Below, piece after piece: positions 34,150 through 44,560 of a DNA stretch of 64,000 bases. Made by a program: the position numbers and the translations under genes. Positions within the stretch are counted from its first letter, which is position 1, and every line of letters begins with the position of its first letter. The stretch covers positions 747,464-811,463 of the forward strand of contig JAREIK010002053.1 of assembly GCA_029783825.1 (NCBI GenBank), in the 5' to 3' direction. The notes below the pieces were generated by a model. The model had not been told where the DNA came from. It did no database searches and saw nothing but the letters and a program-made list of their open reading frames with translations. Origin of the DNA: Sapria himalayana (lineage: Eukaryota; Streptophyta; Magnoliopsida; Malpighiales; Rafflesiaceae).

Positions 34150-35580
34150 GAAGGAATAAAAGTCATAAAGTATAAATGAATCTATAAGTAAAAGATATGA
34201 AGAGACAATGATGTTGATACTTATAAGGCTAAACTTATTGCAAAAAATTTTACTCGAAAATAATTAATTGATTATGAAGTGATCTTTTTGTTAGTAGTCA
34301 TGCTGAAGTCAACTCAAATTCTCTTGTCCATTACAACTCATTATGATTGAGATTTGTCAAATTGACATAGAGACTATTTTTAAATTGACAACTTAAAGAA
34401 TATATCTATTTGATATAGCCAGATGGTTTCATAGAAAAAGTACAAGAGCACATGTTTTTTAAGTTGAAAAGTTTATTTATAGACTAAAACAAGTATCTAG
34501 ATCTTGGAATACTCACTTTGATCAAATCATTAAGTCTTATTATTTTGATCGATGTCAAGATGAGTATTATGTGTATATAAAGAGATGTGATAACAATATG
34601 AGGTTCTTGGTATTATATGTTGATGATATATATTACTCATTGATAATGATGTAGGTTCATCGTCTTTAGTTAAAAAATAATTATCTAGTCAATTCAATAT
34701 GACAGACTTAGGAGAAGCTATATTATTCTTGGGATTAAGCTTTTGTGAGAATTCAGGTGAAGAATATTGAGCTTGTCTTAAGCTATTTATGTTGATTAAA
34801 TATTTACATATTTTAGCATGTAAGATTCTAAGAAAGGTTTTCTTTCTTACAAACAAGAAATCCCTCTATCAAAAAAATAGTGTCCCAAAACATCTAATGA
34901 GATAGAGAAAATAAAGAAAATTCATTATGTATCTACAATAGGAAATCTAATGTATATAATACTTTATAGCTGACCCTGTATCAATTTTATTGTAGGCATG
35001 ATAAGCATGTATTAATCTAACCAAGGACAAAAATATTGAACAATAATAAAACATGTGATCAATTACTTGAAAAGGACTAGAGTTTATATGTTAGGGTACT
35101 AAGCATATAATCTTGTATCTATAGACTATAAGACTCGGAATTCTAATTAGATAAGAATTTGAGAAAATCTACCTCAGTTTGTGTTTACCTTAGGAAGTGG
35201 AGCAATAAGCTAGATAAGTATCAAGCAATCTTATTTTGTTGATTCCACTATGGAAGATGAGTATGTAGTAGGTTCAAAGGCCATCAAAGAAATTGTATGG
35301 CTCAAGAACTTCTTGATGGATCTATGGACTATTTTGTCTATGGACTTACCTTTTATAATTTATTATCATTATAATGGAGAAGTTACAAATTCTAAATAAC
35401 CTAGAATTCACCAGAAGTCGAAATATATTGAGCATAAATATTATCTAATAAGAGATATTATGAAAAGAAAAGATACGGTGGTTATAAAAATAGCATTAGC
35501 ATACAACTTGATGGATCCATTTGCAAAAAGTCTTCCAAGTAAAACTTTTGATAGACATGTGAAAGGAATGTAAGTTAGAT
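34150..35580 (+). pseudogene. Copia RT and RNase H, element 1
   Basis: The RT catalytic YVDD is intact at 34616-34627. Before it, KAKLIAKNFTRK (about 34225) matches KARLVAKGFTQ. After it, SSQFNMTDLGEAILFLGL (about 34685) matches the FxMKDLGEAxxILGI block. RNase H follows: LDKYQAISFVDSTMEDEYVVGSKAIKEIVWLKNFL (about 35205-35320, here in parts) and KYIEHKYYLIRDIM (about 35420), with FAKSLPSKTFDRHVKGM at the end. Stops and shifts scattered through 1.4 kb make it inactive. Confidence 0.85.
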
Positions 35581-35616
35581 GTGTCTCATAATAACTTTGA
35601 GTCTAAGCACAAGATT

Positions 35617-36490
35617 ATTAAAAGTTTGAAACTGATTTATATTAAAAGTCATTTCTAATTTTTTTTTTCATTTACTTAATTTAAATATAAAAATTTTGCA
35701 ATGAACAAAATTTATGAAAATAGATATGTCCTTTATTGTATACTATAAATGATTTGGTGCATAAAAGTTAGCTTTCGTACAGAAATTAAATTATTAGTTC
35801 TTGTGAAATATAAGTTTGTTATTTATAATCTATATAGAGTTGGATAACCTATGAGTAACATCATGGCATTATTTTAGTATAGTTATCTTTACTATGATGA
35901 ATGATAAAATTTTAATTTCTAGTGATAATACACTTAAGTGTATTAAATGAAATTAATATAGTATGATATTTTGTACTGACTTATAAAATTAAAATACACT
36001 ATTATTATTATGAATGTTATTACTCTTAGTCTTATTCATGAAAAAATTAAAAAGCATAGGCTAATGTTAATAGTTATTTTGATTCATAATGAGTGATATT
36101 TAAAAATATATTATAGAAATTAGTGAATTAGATAAATTTATCAAGTATATGGTGAATATTAATTACTAATTAAATCAATATCCTATTAGAATAATTAATG
36201 AAAACCCTTGAAAAATCTTATAAGTTTTAATATTATTAAACTTAATAAGTGAATTTTGATCGAGCAATTCAAATAAGTAAAAACTACCAAAAAATAATTA
36301 TAAATTGATTAAATTAAATTATCAATGATTTAATTCAATCGATAAATATTTATAATCTTAACATAAAAAATTTAATTAATATTAAATAATAAATTATATT
36401 CTTTAAATAAGTGAGACTGCAATTATAGTTTTAAAGTGATGAATAATGATTAGTATAAAATAATTTAATTAGAAACCCAAGATTTTATTT
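35617..36490 (+). repeat. 3' LTR of copia element 1
   Basis: It begins after the decayed polypurine tract (GCACAAGATTATT, compare GTGGGAGATTGTT in element 2) and ends at ATTTTATTTA where fold-back element D starts. Shared phrases with the LTRs of element 2 include ATATGTCCTTTATT, AAAATGATTT, TACACTATTATTATTATGAA and AAGTATATGGTGAATATTAA. Confidence 0.7.
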
Positions 36491-36555
36491 AGGGGGATTT
36501 GTATTTTGGTGCATTGCCCAAAAAATATTTGAAAAATGTAATCCAAATTTTTATA

Positions 36556-37500
36556 TTTATGGTTTGATATATAGTCATTTTCTAGGAATTAAGCATTGAT
36601 ACTAATAATGACCAAATCCTTCAGAATATAAAACAAATGACTTTTTGTTCATTTAGGTTATTCCACAAAGAAACAAACTTTTGTTTTTATTTCCAGCTTA
36701 TTTGTCTTTCCTTTTGGTATATGTGTTGGGCAACCTCACAAATGAATATATTTCAAATTGGGCTTATGCCTAGTCCATAATTTAGTTGGAGTTGTAGATA
36801 CCGACTTAGATGGAACCAAGTTCAAATCATAAGCCACTATTTCTAATGCGTACCACCATAATAAATCAGACATATCTGAATAACTTACCATTGACCTTAT
36901 CATATCTATATGAGTCTTATTCATTCTTTTTATTACACTATTTTGTTGTGGAGTACCGAGTGAAAACAATTGGGATGTGATCCCTTAATCTAACAAAGTA
37001 GTCCCAAATCTCTCCGAAGATGTACTTGCCACCATGACTAAATCATAATATTTAGATATATTTATTGTGATGTTTCTTCATTTCTATCCTATACTCTTTA
37101 AATTTTTCAAATGCATCTAACTTATAGCGCATAAAATAAATATAACCATATCTTGAGTAATCATCAATGAAATTGATGAAGTACTAAAAATCACTTTTTG
37201 CTTGGATCATTATGGATCCACATAAATCATAATTAACCAACTCTGGCACCTCCTTGGCTTTATAGCCTTTGGTTGTATAGGAATACTTGGTCATCTTTTT
37301 TTAAGCATGACTCACATACTAGAAGTGTTTCCACTTTCAACAAACTCAAGGTTCAATCTTTAACTAACCTCAAAATCTATTTTATATTTATATTACATAG
37401 GCGTAAGTGCCAAAGATATGTTTGATTCATTTCAAAATAATATTTTTTATGTGACAACCAATTGATGTTATTCGACTCATATTATTATAATGGATTAAAA
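36556..37500 (-). pseudogene. Copia integrase fragment inserted in element D
   Basis: The minus strand shows, from high to low coordinate, a gag-pre-integrase phrase (SCLKK-like, about 37300), LCGSIMIQAKSDFQYFINFIDDYSRYGY-type sequence (about 37220-37150) and YRIEMKKHHNKYI. An open stretch of 77 codons follows (36969-36736): GTPQQNSVIKRMNKTHIDMI, RSMVSYSDMSDLLWWYALEI and PTKLWTRHKP. This is the end of the copia integrase core, with the glutamate-containing E-R-x-N-x-T block altered to K-R-M-N-K-T. It is the same clade as copia elements 1 and 2. No LTRs are present, so it arrived as, or was reduced to, an internal fragment. Confidence 0.85.
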
Positions 37501-37589
37501 TTTGTTGCACTCAATTATATTAATTCTAATTTAGCCTTACCAATTAAAACTCATCCTGCCCTCACCCCTCGCATTCTCCATAAAGCTAT

Positions 37590-38310
37590 GGGAGCTCATC
37601 ATCGAGCACCATGAGCTCAAGGAGCTCTGCAAGCCCTATGAGCTCGTCATCGAGCTCCAGTAACTCCTAAAGCTCGATGATGAGAACTTGGACCCAAAGA
37701 TGAGCTCCATGAGCTCAAGGAGCTCAACAACAAGCTATAGTAGTGCATCATCAAGTTCCAGGAGCTACAGGAGCTCGACCATGAGCTTCAGGAGCTTGTC
37801 GTCAAGCAATAAGAGCTTTTGGAGCTCAACCACGAGCTCATGGTGTTGGACGATGAGCTTCTAGAGCTCGTGGTGCTCGTCAATGAGCTTGAGCAGCTCA
37901 TCGTCGAGCTCTAGGAGCTGCTAGAGCTCGACCAAAAGTTCTAGGAGCTCATCATCTAGCTCCGGGAGCTTCTAGAGCTTTAAGATGAGCTCCAGAAGCA
38001 ACTGGAGCTCATCGTCAAGCACCGCAAGCTCCATACGCTCATGGTCGAGCTCACGTAGTTCATGGAGCTCAATTATGAGCTGCTAGAGCTCATCATCGAG
38101 TACCAGTAGCTTCTGGAGATTAATGATGAGCTTTTATAGATCGTGGTCGAGCTCGTGAAGCTAGTGGTCGAGCTCCTTGAGCTCGTGATCAAACTTCTGG
38201 AGCTTGACGATGAGTTGCTGGAACTCATCATTGAACACCACGAGCTCCTTGAGCTCGATGATGGGCTGCTGGAGCTCGTCGTCCAGCACCATGAACTCCT
38301 AGAAATCAAT
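37590..38310. repeat. GAGCTC array of element D
   Basis: About 720 bp in which the palindromic hexamer GAGCTC, or a one-base variant, recurs at spacings mostly in multiples of 3. The words between are ATCATCGAGCACCA- or CTGGAGCTCGTC-like. Because the hexamer is its own complement, both strands read Glu-Leu pairs in one frame (plus-strand 38143-38334 gives a stretch rich in VELLELV and DELLELI) and serine-rich peptides in another. These open frames are repeat by-products unless expression is shown. Confidence 0.9.
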
Positions 38311-38581
38311 GGAAAGGGTGAGGGAAGGGGATAAGAGGGGCGAGGGCAGAATGAGTTTTAATAAATAAGGGTAAATTAGGATATATGTAATTGAGCAACA
38401 AATTAAAATTTGTTAAGAGTTTATTGTACTTTTTTATAAATATAAAAACTTGGGCTATCATTATTCAAATATTTTTTGAGGAGTGAACTAAAACATAATT
38501 TATCTTTTTAAGTTAGTTCAAATTCATTTCATAACCTTATCCAAAGATATAAAATATTTAAAAATTTTTAATTTATATTAT

Positions 38582-38583
<2 letters not shown>

Positions 38584-38632
<49 letters not shown>
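38584..38632. repeat. (CA)n(TA)n microsatellite
   Basis: A CA run of about 34 bp followed directly by a short TA run. Confidence 0.95.
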
Positions 38633-38700
38633 ATTAAAATTCGTAATAATAAATATATTTCAAATATTAAATAATAAAATGGAGCACCAAATAAAATATA

Positions 38701-38830
38701 GGTGGAGTTATGTTTTGGGGGTACTCCCCCAGAAATTTTATAAAATTAGAAACTAAACTTATAATATTTGAAAAAAAAAATCACAAAATTATAAATAAAT
38801 TAAAAATAAAGGCTAGTCGTACTGAGTGAC
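38701..38830. mobile_element. Isolated end of a fold-back element (E), G-type
   Basis: GGTGGAGTTATGTTTTGGGGG followed by GAAACTAAACTTATAATATTTG and ATCACAAAATTATAAATAAA (quoted in parts) matches the left arm of element G at 47948. No core or right end follows; hAT-relic sequence begins soon after. Truncated copy. Confidence 0.65.
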
Positions 38831-38869
38831 TAGCGAACCATGTTATTTCTAGTTTCTATTTTTTCATTT

Positions 38870-39930
38870 TTTGATTCTGTCATGGTTGGATTGTGGATTG
38901 GATATATATATCGATTGTTATTTTGTTGTTCGTTTTCTTCTATATCTTAAAATCATAACTGTGGAAGGAAAATTGTCCAACAATTTTTTTGAATGGATAT
39001 GGATTGGATATGAATTTAGGCATATCCGATCCAAAACCCATATGGATAAAATCCTTGTACTGGAAGATTGGGTTTGGTTTATCCAACAATGTAGAACTCC
39101 ACTTATCTAATGCTTAAAACTACTTTGACTTATAAAAATGTGTTTACTAGACTTAAGTTGTTTTAGTCACACTATGTGTTTGTGCCTAGTGAAGCAGAAT
39201 GAGAGACTACGAAGTATATTTGTGATTGGTTGGAGTAATTCTATAATGTCACTGAGTTATTTTCTGGGACAAGATATCCCACTACCGATATGTTTTTTCC
39301 TATGATTTGCAAGATTAAAATGACATTAAATGAATGTCTCATGTCCTCCAATATAGTAATTAGTACAATGACAAAGAGTATGATTGTAAAATTTGATACA
39401 AATTGGAATGTGATTCATAAATTTATGGGTGTTGCTTTGCTGTAGTATTGAAACCTAGGTATAAGATGAATTTGCTTCACTTTTACTTTCCTTTAGTTTA
39501 TCCAAATGACTTTAGTGAACAAATTAGCAATATTCAACAACTTTGTTGAGTTGATGGAGGAAGTTACCAAATTTTTATAAAAATGAAGTCTACTAAACTT
39601 TGTTTAAGATGTTAAACATTTTAAATTTGTTACTTGATACAATTACTTTGATTTGTGATATTTTATTAACTTTAGATGTTGATTTATATTTTTAAATTTA
39701 TGAATCATGAAGTTATAACTAGTGTCATAGGTTCGCAAATTATTTCTCAGTGTCACGTGGATAAATCTGATATCCATAGAGAATATCCTAAATCCAATGG
39801 ATAGGATATTGATTTAGATTTTGTTTATCCATAGTATATGGATATGAATATAAATATATTATTTTTATTTAGGATCAAATATGAATTTTGAAAAATACAA
39901 TCAAAATCTGATCTAATGTTATTTCTACCC
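38870..39930 (+). mobile_element. hAT transposon relic with GGATAT-rich ends
   Basis: A decayed transposase segment (about 39170-39590) lies between two zones rich in GGATAT/ATATCC words: 38890-39050 (TTGGATATGGAT-like) and 39760-39860 (ATCCAATGGATAGGATAT-like). Such subterminal clusters are typical binding-site-like ends of hAT elements. Exact termini and an 8-bp duplication were not found. The open frame at 38871-39110 lies in the left zone and has no family resemblance. Confidence 0.6.
39170..39600 (+). pseudogene. Decayed hAT transposase (RNase H-like C-terminal part)
   Basis: Plus-strand translation gives FYNVTELFSGTRYPTTDMFF, then MICKIKMTLNECLMSS, SMIVKFDTNWN and, with shifts, LKPRYKMNLLHFYFPLVYPND and QISNIQQLC. 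This series matches plant Ac-like hAT transposases (FYxVTxxxSGxxYPTxNxFF...IxxxL...M..KFxKYW...LDPRxKMxxxxFYF). The C-terminal dimerisation block is not seen, and the N-terminal zinc finger is absent. Stops and frameshifts make it dead. Confidence 0.75.
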
Positions 39931-40670
39931 CTTGCTACCAAGCCCATTGATGCCACGAAAGGTATGACAATAACTAAACGGTGATGCCTAAATGAATTCA
40001 CCCAAAGACTTAAGTCCAAATCAATCTCATTTTTTTTCATTATTGCAACGTACCAATGAAGTTGAAAATGAAGCTCCTCCATAATTTTGTATCTAAGATT
40101 TACTTAAAATAAAAAAGATCACAGTGATTTATTACATTGTTTTCTATGCCATTATAATTAGTTGATAGTAGAACTCAGCTAAAAAACTACTGAGAGTGAG
40201 AAGATGCATTGGCAATCCCCTTTTTTAGTTTAGTTTGCACTGTGTCATTTGCTTTAACATACTACGTTCATCATATGTTTTTTGGGATAACTTTATTATA
40301 ACATTAGAGGATCGGAACCTCCAGGCCCCTATAAATTAAGAATCATCTCCTCTTCTAAAGATGATAAGTTTAAGTTTTCATCGGAATAGGAAGGCAAAAG
40401 GTCTCTTAATGATGGAAGAGGACAATCCTCATTTGATTCTAAGACTTGTGTGGGATGATACCCTTTTAATGATGAAGGAATCTTTCCAATTGATGTGGAG
40501 TTGGTTGAGACCTTCTCTTGTTTATACTCATTCCATGTCTATGGCTCGGCTATGGGGAAAATATGGATGGTCCTATTGTCGATGAGCTCTTAATCTATGA
40601 CCAACCTTGATGAATGAATACAAACTTTGAGCATATGATTAGTTATGTTGTGGAACATACTTTGGGATTC
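39931..40670. other. Unassigned region
   Basis: Somewhat less AT-rich than the flanks, with short open frames on both strands (39825-40082 minus and 40361-40585 plus), but no motif I recognise. It could be the 3' part of the gypsy-like element to the right. Confidence 0.3.
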
Positions 40671-41600
40671 TTTGTCTTATCCACCTCTTCTAGTTTCTTT
40701 CTGGAAGCTAAATTAGCTTCACATCAAGGAGGTAAACAAGAATGTCAGTGATCATGTCATCAATAAATAAAAAACAAACCTCTTGAGATGCTTCTTTTAA
40801 TGACATCATACCTTGTCCATTAGCTTAGGCTTTTCAACCTCTTTTGTTGTCTTGTCTTTACCCATATGGACGACCAGTCATGAATTGTTTGGTATTATTG
40901 TCATATTTAGGCTCTGGCCTCTTGGTTCTATATCTCTTCAGATTAAGGCCGAGAGAATTCTATATAACTGTAGCTCAAAAAGATAAGTCCTTAAAGGTTT
41001 CATATTTGGCACCTTTTGATGTATAATATGGAGAGTTGTGGCTTACTTAAGTTTTTCATGCACAAGCATATAACTTCTTGCTTGGAGATGCTTTTTGAAC
41101 AATGCAAACTGAGGTTGCACCATATTGTGATGAAGTCAATGTCTTCCTCGAAGTTCTGATGAGCCGCTTGAGTCAACTCAGTGATGTTGATGCTCTTTTG
41201 AGTATTATAAAAGCTTTGAAGGAAAGCACCCTCCTTTTGATTGATCCCATGATTTTTTAGGTGGGAACTTGCTATGCAAAGTGAAGGTAGCTTTTTAAAG
41301 AATTTGGATAATTTGTCTAATCAAGAGTAGTCCACTTTGAGCAATTTCACCATGTTGAGAAACAAAATGAACAATATGCTTAGTTGGAGATTCAATTTGA
41401 TCAAAGTGCAATAGTTGGCTAGTAGTTTGGTAGAAATGACACAAGGTTAATGTTTGCAAGACATGCTTTCTAATATCTTGTATGGTTGTACTTGAATTTG
41501 CCTCGGCATTTCCACCAGTTGGAGAGCATTGAAAGTTCCAATAATCATCTTTTGTACATCCTCTAGAATAAGTGTCATTGGCTATGTTGTAGGAGTAGTT
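40670..41600 (-). pseudogene. Probable gypsy gag relic
   Basis: The minus strand reads TLILEDVQKMI (about 41570), then FEEDIDFITIWCNLSLHCS and ISKQEVICLCMKNLSKP-type sequence (about 41060-41170), then a short low-similarity tail. This resembles the capsid region of a plant gypsy gag (ESLxDFxxRWxxLxxxC...QxxxxxMxxxNL). Alternatives such as another retroelement capsid cannot be excluded. Broken by stops. Confidence 0.45.
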
Positions 41601-42570
41601 GTGTATACCACAGGCAGGACTTTCAATATCAGAGGAGCATTTTGAGTGGTATGTTCTCTAACTACAGTTATCTCCACATCTTTTTGAGTGGGCATGGCCT
41701 CTAACTAAGTGAGGCATTCCTCAAAATTATATCTTGATGTGCCGTATGCATTATCAATGCCCATTATAGTAATGGAACTACTCCTGAGTGATCAAGGTGA
41801 TAATGAAAGGGAGGCTCTTGGTGACTACGTCAGTCAATATACCAACAAGACCAAAGTTCTTCCTCATTGAAAAGAGTTTGGTCGTCTCCATAAAGAAAAG
41901 GGATTATCTCTTATTGTGAGAAGTCACAATCCTTGTCTTGCTTCAAGTGTGCATGTGGTGCCTATGTAGGAAAAAATTTCATCTGTAGAGTAGTGTGATC
42001 ACTTACATAACATACCTAGTCATTGAAGTTTTACCAGCACCACCCTATAAGCAAAGTTCACATCTGGAGAACTACTGCGCCACTTGTGTTTTATTGTTCC
42101 AAATAATCTCCACCCCCCACCCTTACCTGAATCACTCCTATTGTTTTATCCATTTACAAATTATTTTGTGTAAATAGAGTTGCCTACCCTATATAGCAAA
42201 GTATGCTTTCTTTCCTTTAGAAAAAAGTTCCAATTGTTCAAATTCAACAATAAAATGACATCTAGTGTATTGCAAATTACTTTGATTAATTGATCTTTGC
42301 TTCAGTGAATTGCTAAGCATCCTTATTTTTTTTATGGTGGACTTCTTTTTGGTGTAATTGGTGTACATGATGAAAAAAGTGTATTTTCATAGTTTCATAA
42401 AATTTAAAAATAAAAGAATTCGATGATAAAAGATTTGGGGAAAGTAGAGCATAATTATAATGAAAATGAACTTTATAAGAATATAATAAAACATAAAAAG
42501 AAAGATATAATAAAAAGAGAAAAACAAGTACATATCGCTTGGATAGATAAAGAATGAGAACTCGATCGAT
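41600..42570. other. Retroelement-like region without clear domains
   Basis: Between the gag-like relic and the LTR-like promoter region. It could be the gag N-terminus and untranslated leader of the same minus-strand element. No primer-binding site could be fixed. Confidence 0.3.
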
Positions 42571-43060
42571 CAAGACTTTGTTTTGGCCAAGATCACTTGT
42601 TTCGTAGTGGGAAAGAGATAAAGAAAGTTATTTGAAATTTGATGAGCATATGAGCCTTGACAGTAGGGCTTAGAAAAAAGAATTTAATCCTGATCTAGAT
42701 TCACCTCAGTGATTGACCATTGACCATAGATCATTAATAATAGAGGACCAGAAAGTTAATATTAAAATTCTAGATTCAAAATTCTAGCTTTCCTCTGCCA
42801 ATCAAGTGTTGATGTACTACTGATTGATTCTAGACTATTTTGATTGGATAATACATTTATATAATGGAATGGAAAGCAAGCAAAGTGGATGACAATGATT
42901 CAAGATATGGATAGTACACTGAGCTATGTAGCAAAAATTGGACCTAAAGCAATGATGTTTGTGCACGGACTCCTCTATTTATAGATTTAGATTCTATTGA
43001 GGACAAAATACATACTCGAGCTATAATAGCCAAGCCCTATGAGATCTCCTCTGTTGGCTT
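42570..43060 (-). promoter_or_regulatory. LTR-like promoter region with TATA box
   Basis: On the minus strand CTATAAATAGAGGA (42984-42971) is a textbook plant TATA box. It is followed by GTCCGTGCAC and a leader-like stretch. Lying upstream of the gag-like relic (40670-41600) on the same strand, it fits the U3/R boundary of that element's 5' LTR. No second LTR copy was found, so the assignment is tentative. Confidence 0.45.
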
Positions 43061-43559
43061 AAGAAAGATGGTCAACAAATGAGATCGTTTATCAATCAGA
43101 CCAGATCAGACCATGTGACATACTCAAGATGTGTGACTAAACTCAATTGCTATGAATAATCCAGATTTAGTTTCACATCGTGGTCACAGATTAGAGGAAA
43201 AAAAGATAATCTGCATTACCTCCATTTGCCTATCTTCTTTTTTTCTTTCTTTGTTGTTGCTTCGAGACATGAGAGAAATTAAATGAATGAATGTGGTACT
43301 TCTGACAATGAGAGATATATTTCCATTTGCACAAGCATCCAATGTAAGCAGATTGAGGTTATCAGATCTAGATAAACTTAGAACCATAGCCTATGCAAGT
43401 CTTACCATAACTTTTGTACATTTTTTAGTTTACCTATGAGAGATTCAATCTAAAAAAGGTCTATTTGAAAGACTTATTTTCAGTATAATCCCTTATAAAA
43501 GAGCTTGAAGAGGCACTATAAACATGAGGAGATCCGATACGAACATATGTTAAAAATGT

Positions 43560-44295
43560 TATGACAACTTCTGCCCTTTTGGGGACCCTTTCGAAAGGTA
43601 CATAATTGAGTTTCAGATTCCATATTCCCCAAAATCATTCACTCTTTAATTCCTTCCTTCATGGAAGACTATAATACTTAATTACATTGAGGTGGTAATA
43701 GCAAATTGAAATTGGATATTGACCATATAAATTAAGGCACTTTATTGAGAGTTCTTACTGGTGGGACCCTTATCTCCTTGATTGAAGAAGGGTAGATTCT
43801 TAAGAAAAGAGAGTTTAAAAAAGCTGAATGATAGCATGATAGAAAGAGGGAGTGGCTTGAAGAGGGGAAATTTGTGCTACTAGATCCCCCATCAATAAAT
43901 ATGGCTTTACCTAAAAATAAATAAGTTATCGAGACCTAGTAACTTAATAAATAAGTAAGCTACTAGATCCCCCATCTTGTCAAATATTTTATTTTCGTTG
44001 ATTGGGATTGACTGTCTTTTTTACTTCAACTTATGGGTCAACCCTAGCTTACTTATCTATGGCTGCCATATTCTATATATCTTAAAGAATTTGATCCAAT
44101 CTAATAAGCCCGTTAGCATTAGTACAATATAATTATAATATCATATAAAGAAAGAGATGAAATTATATATCTAGTCTTTATTCATTTTCTATAGAATCAG
44201 ATGCTTAATTACTCTTCATTAATTAGAGGGGTGGTCTATGATCAAGGTTTTTGGCTAGCATGAAAGCTACAGTCTAGCTTGAGCAACTAGAAATC
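43560..44295. other. Possible mitochondrial flanking DNA
   Basis: It is less AT-rich than its surroundings, with phrases of plant mitochondrial flavour such as GAAGAAGGGTAG and GGAGTGGCTTGAAGAGGGG. It adjoins the nad7 fragment on its downstream side. TACTAGATCCCCCATC occurs twice (about 43877 and 43962). It may be the downstream part of the same organelle insertion. No gene is recognised. Confidence 0.4.
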
Positions 44296-44560
44296 ATATC
44301 TATCTACCTCTCCAGACACAATATCTAGAGTACTTATGATGGTGACCACATTTGCTGGGAGATGATGTTTGAAATAGAATCGAGTCCTTGTAAATGGGTA
44401 GAACCAATTGCTCTTACTTTATGATGGTAGAAATGATTGCTTCCATTACAAACCAGAAATACACTAAATTCATTTTTAGGTACTTCAACTGTGGCATAGG
44501 TAGAAGGAGCTAGTATGAAAAACCCTTTTATACCTGGTTCAAAATGGTGAATTGAGATAT
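44296..44560 (-). pseudogene. nad7: Nuclear copy of mitochondrial nad7, last exon
   Basis: nad7 encodes subunit 7 of respiratory complex I. The minus strand reads IHHFEPGIKGFFILAPSTY, then VEVPKNEFSVFLVCNGSN, then a KVRAIGSTHLQGLDSIS block. After a one-base deletion in the codon before HH, it continues HHLPANVVTII, then LDIVSGEVDR. These are the last blocks of plant mitochondrial nad7 (HHFE...GF..PAPSTYTAVEAPKGEFGVFLVSNGSN...LQGLDSMSKHHMPADVVTI...GEVDR). The length of about 260 bp fits the final exon. The codon after GEVDR is TAT where the gene should stop. Frameshift, lost stop and replacements show a nuclear pseudogene (NUMT), not an active gene. Sequence to the right (44561-44800) could be intron 4. 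Confidence 0.9.

Larger units (their letters stand above)
28720..36490 (+). mobile_element. Ty1/copia element 1 (plus strand), 5' LTR missing
   Basis: It contains leader and gag start (in each 955-bp unit), gag body (31379-31790), integrase (about 32450-33090 and 33540-33600), linker, RT (about 34150-34790), RNase H (about 34900-35570) and a 3' LTR (about 35617-36490). The LTR resembles that of copia element 2 at 50440-50930, including the phrase TATCAAGTATATGGTGAATATTAATT (first 20 bases compared) and the AAATCCAAGG-type end. No 5' LTR or primer-binding site is seen. To the left, gypsy-LTR-like sequence joins directly to copia leader. A MITE interrupts the integrase end (33093-33530). Confidence 0.85.
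36493..38507. mobile_element. GAGCTC-core fold-back element D, split by copia piece
   Basis: The left end GGGGGATTTGTATTTTGGTG runs to about 36555, where a minus-strand copia fragment begins. Element sequence resumes at about 37500 (TTGCACTCAATTATATTAA, then CCTTACCAATTAAAACTC). The right end, reversed, reads GATAAATTATGTTTTAG and repeats the same series: AATATTTGAATAATG, TTTTTATATTTAT, then TTGCTCAATTACATAT and TTATTAAAACTCATTC. The core (about 37590-38310) is packed with GAGCTC every 12-30 bp, bordered by CCCTCACCCCTCGC on the left and AGGGGCGAGGGCAG on the right. Matching the two arms shows that the copia piece interrupts the left TIR. Confidence 0.85.
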
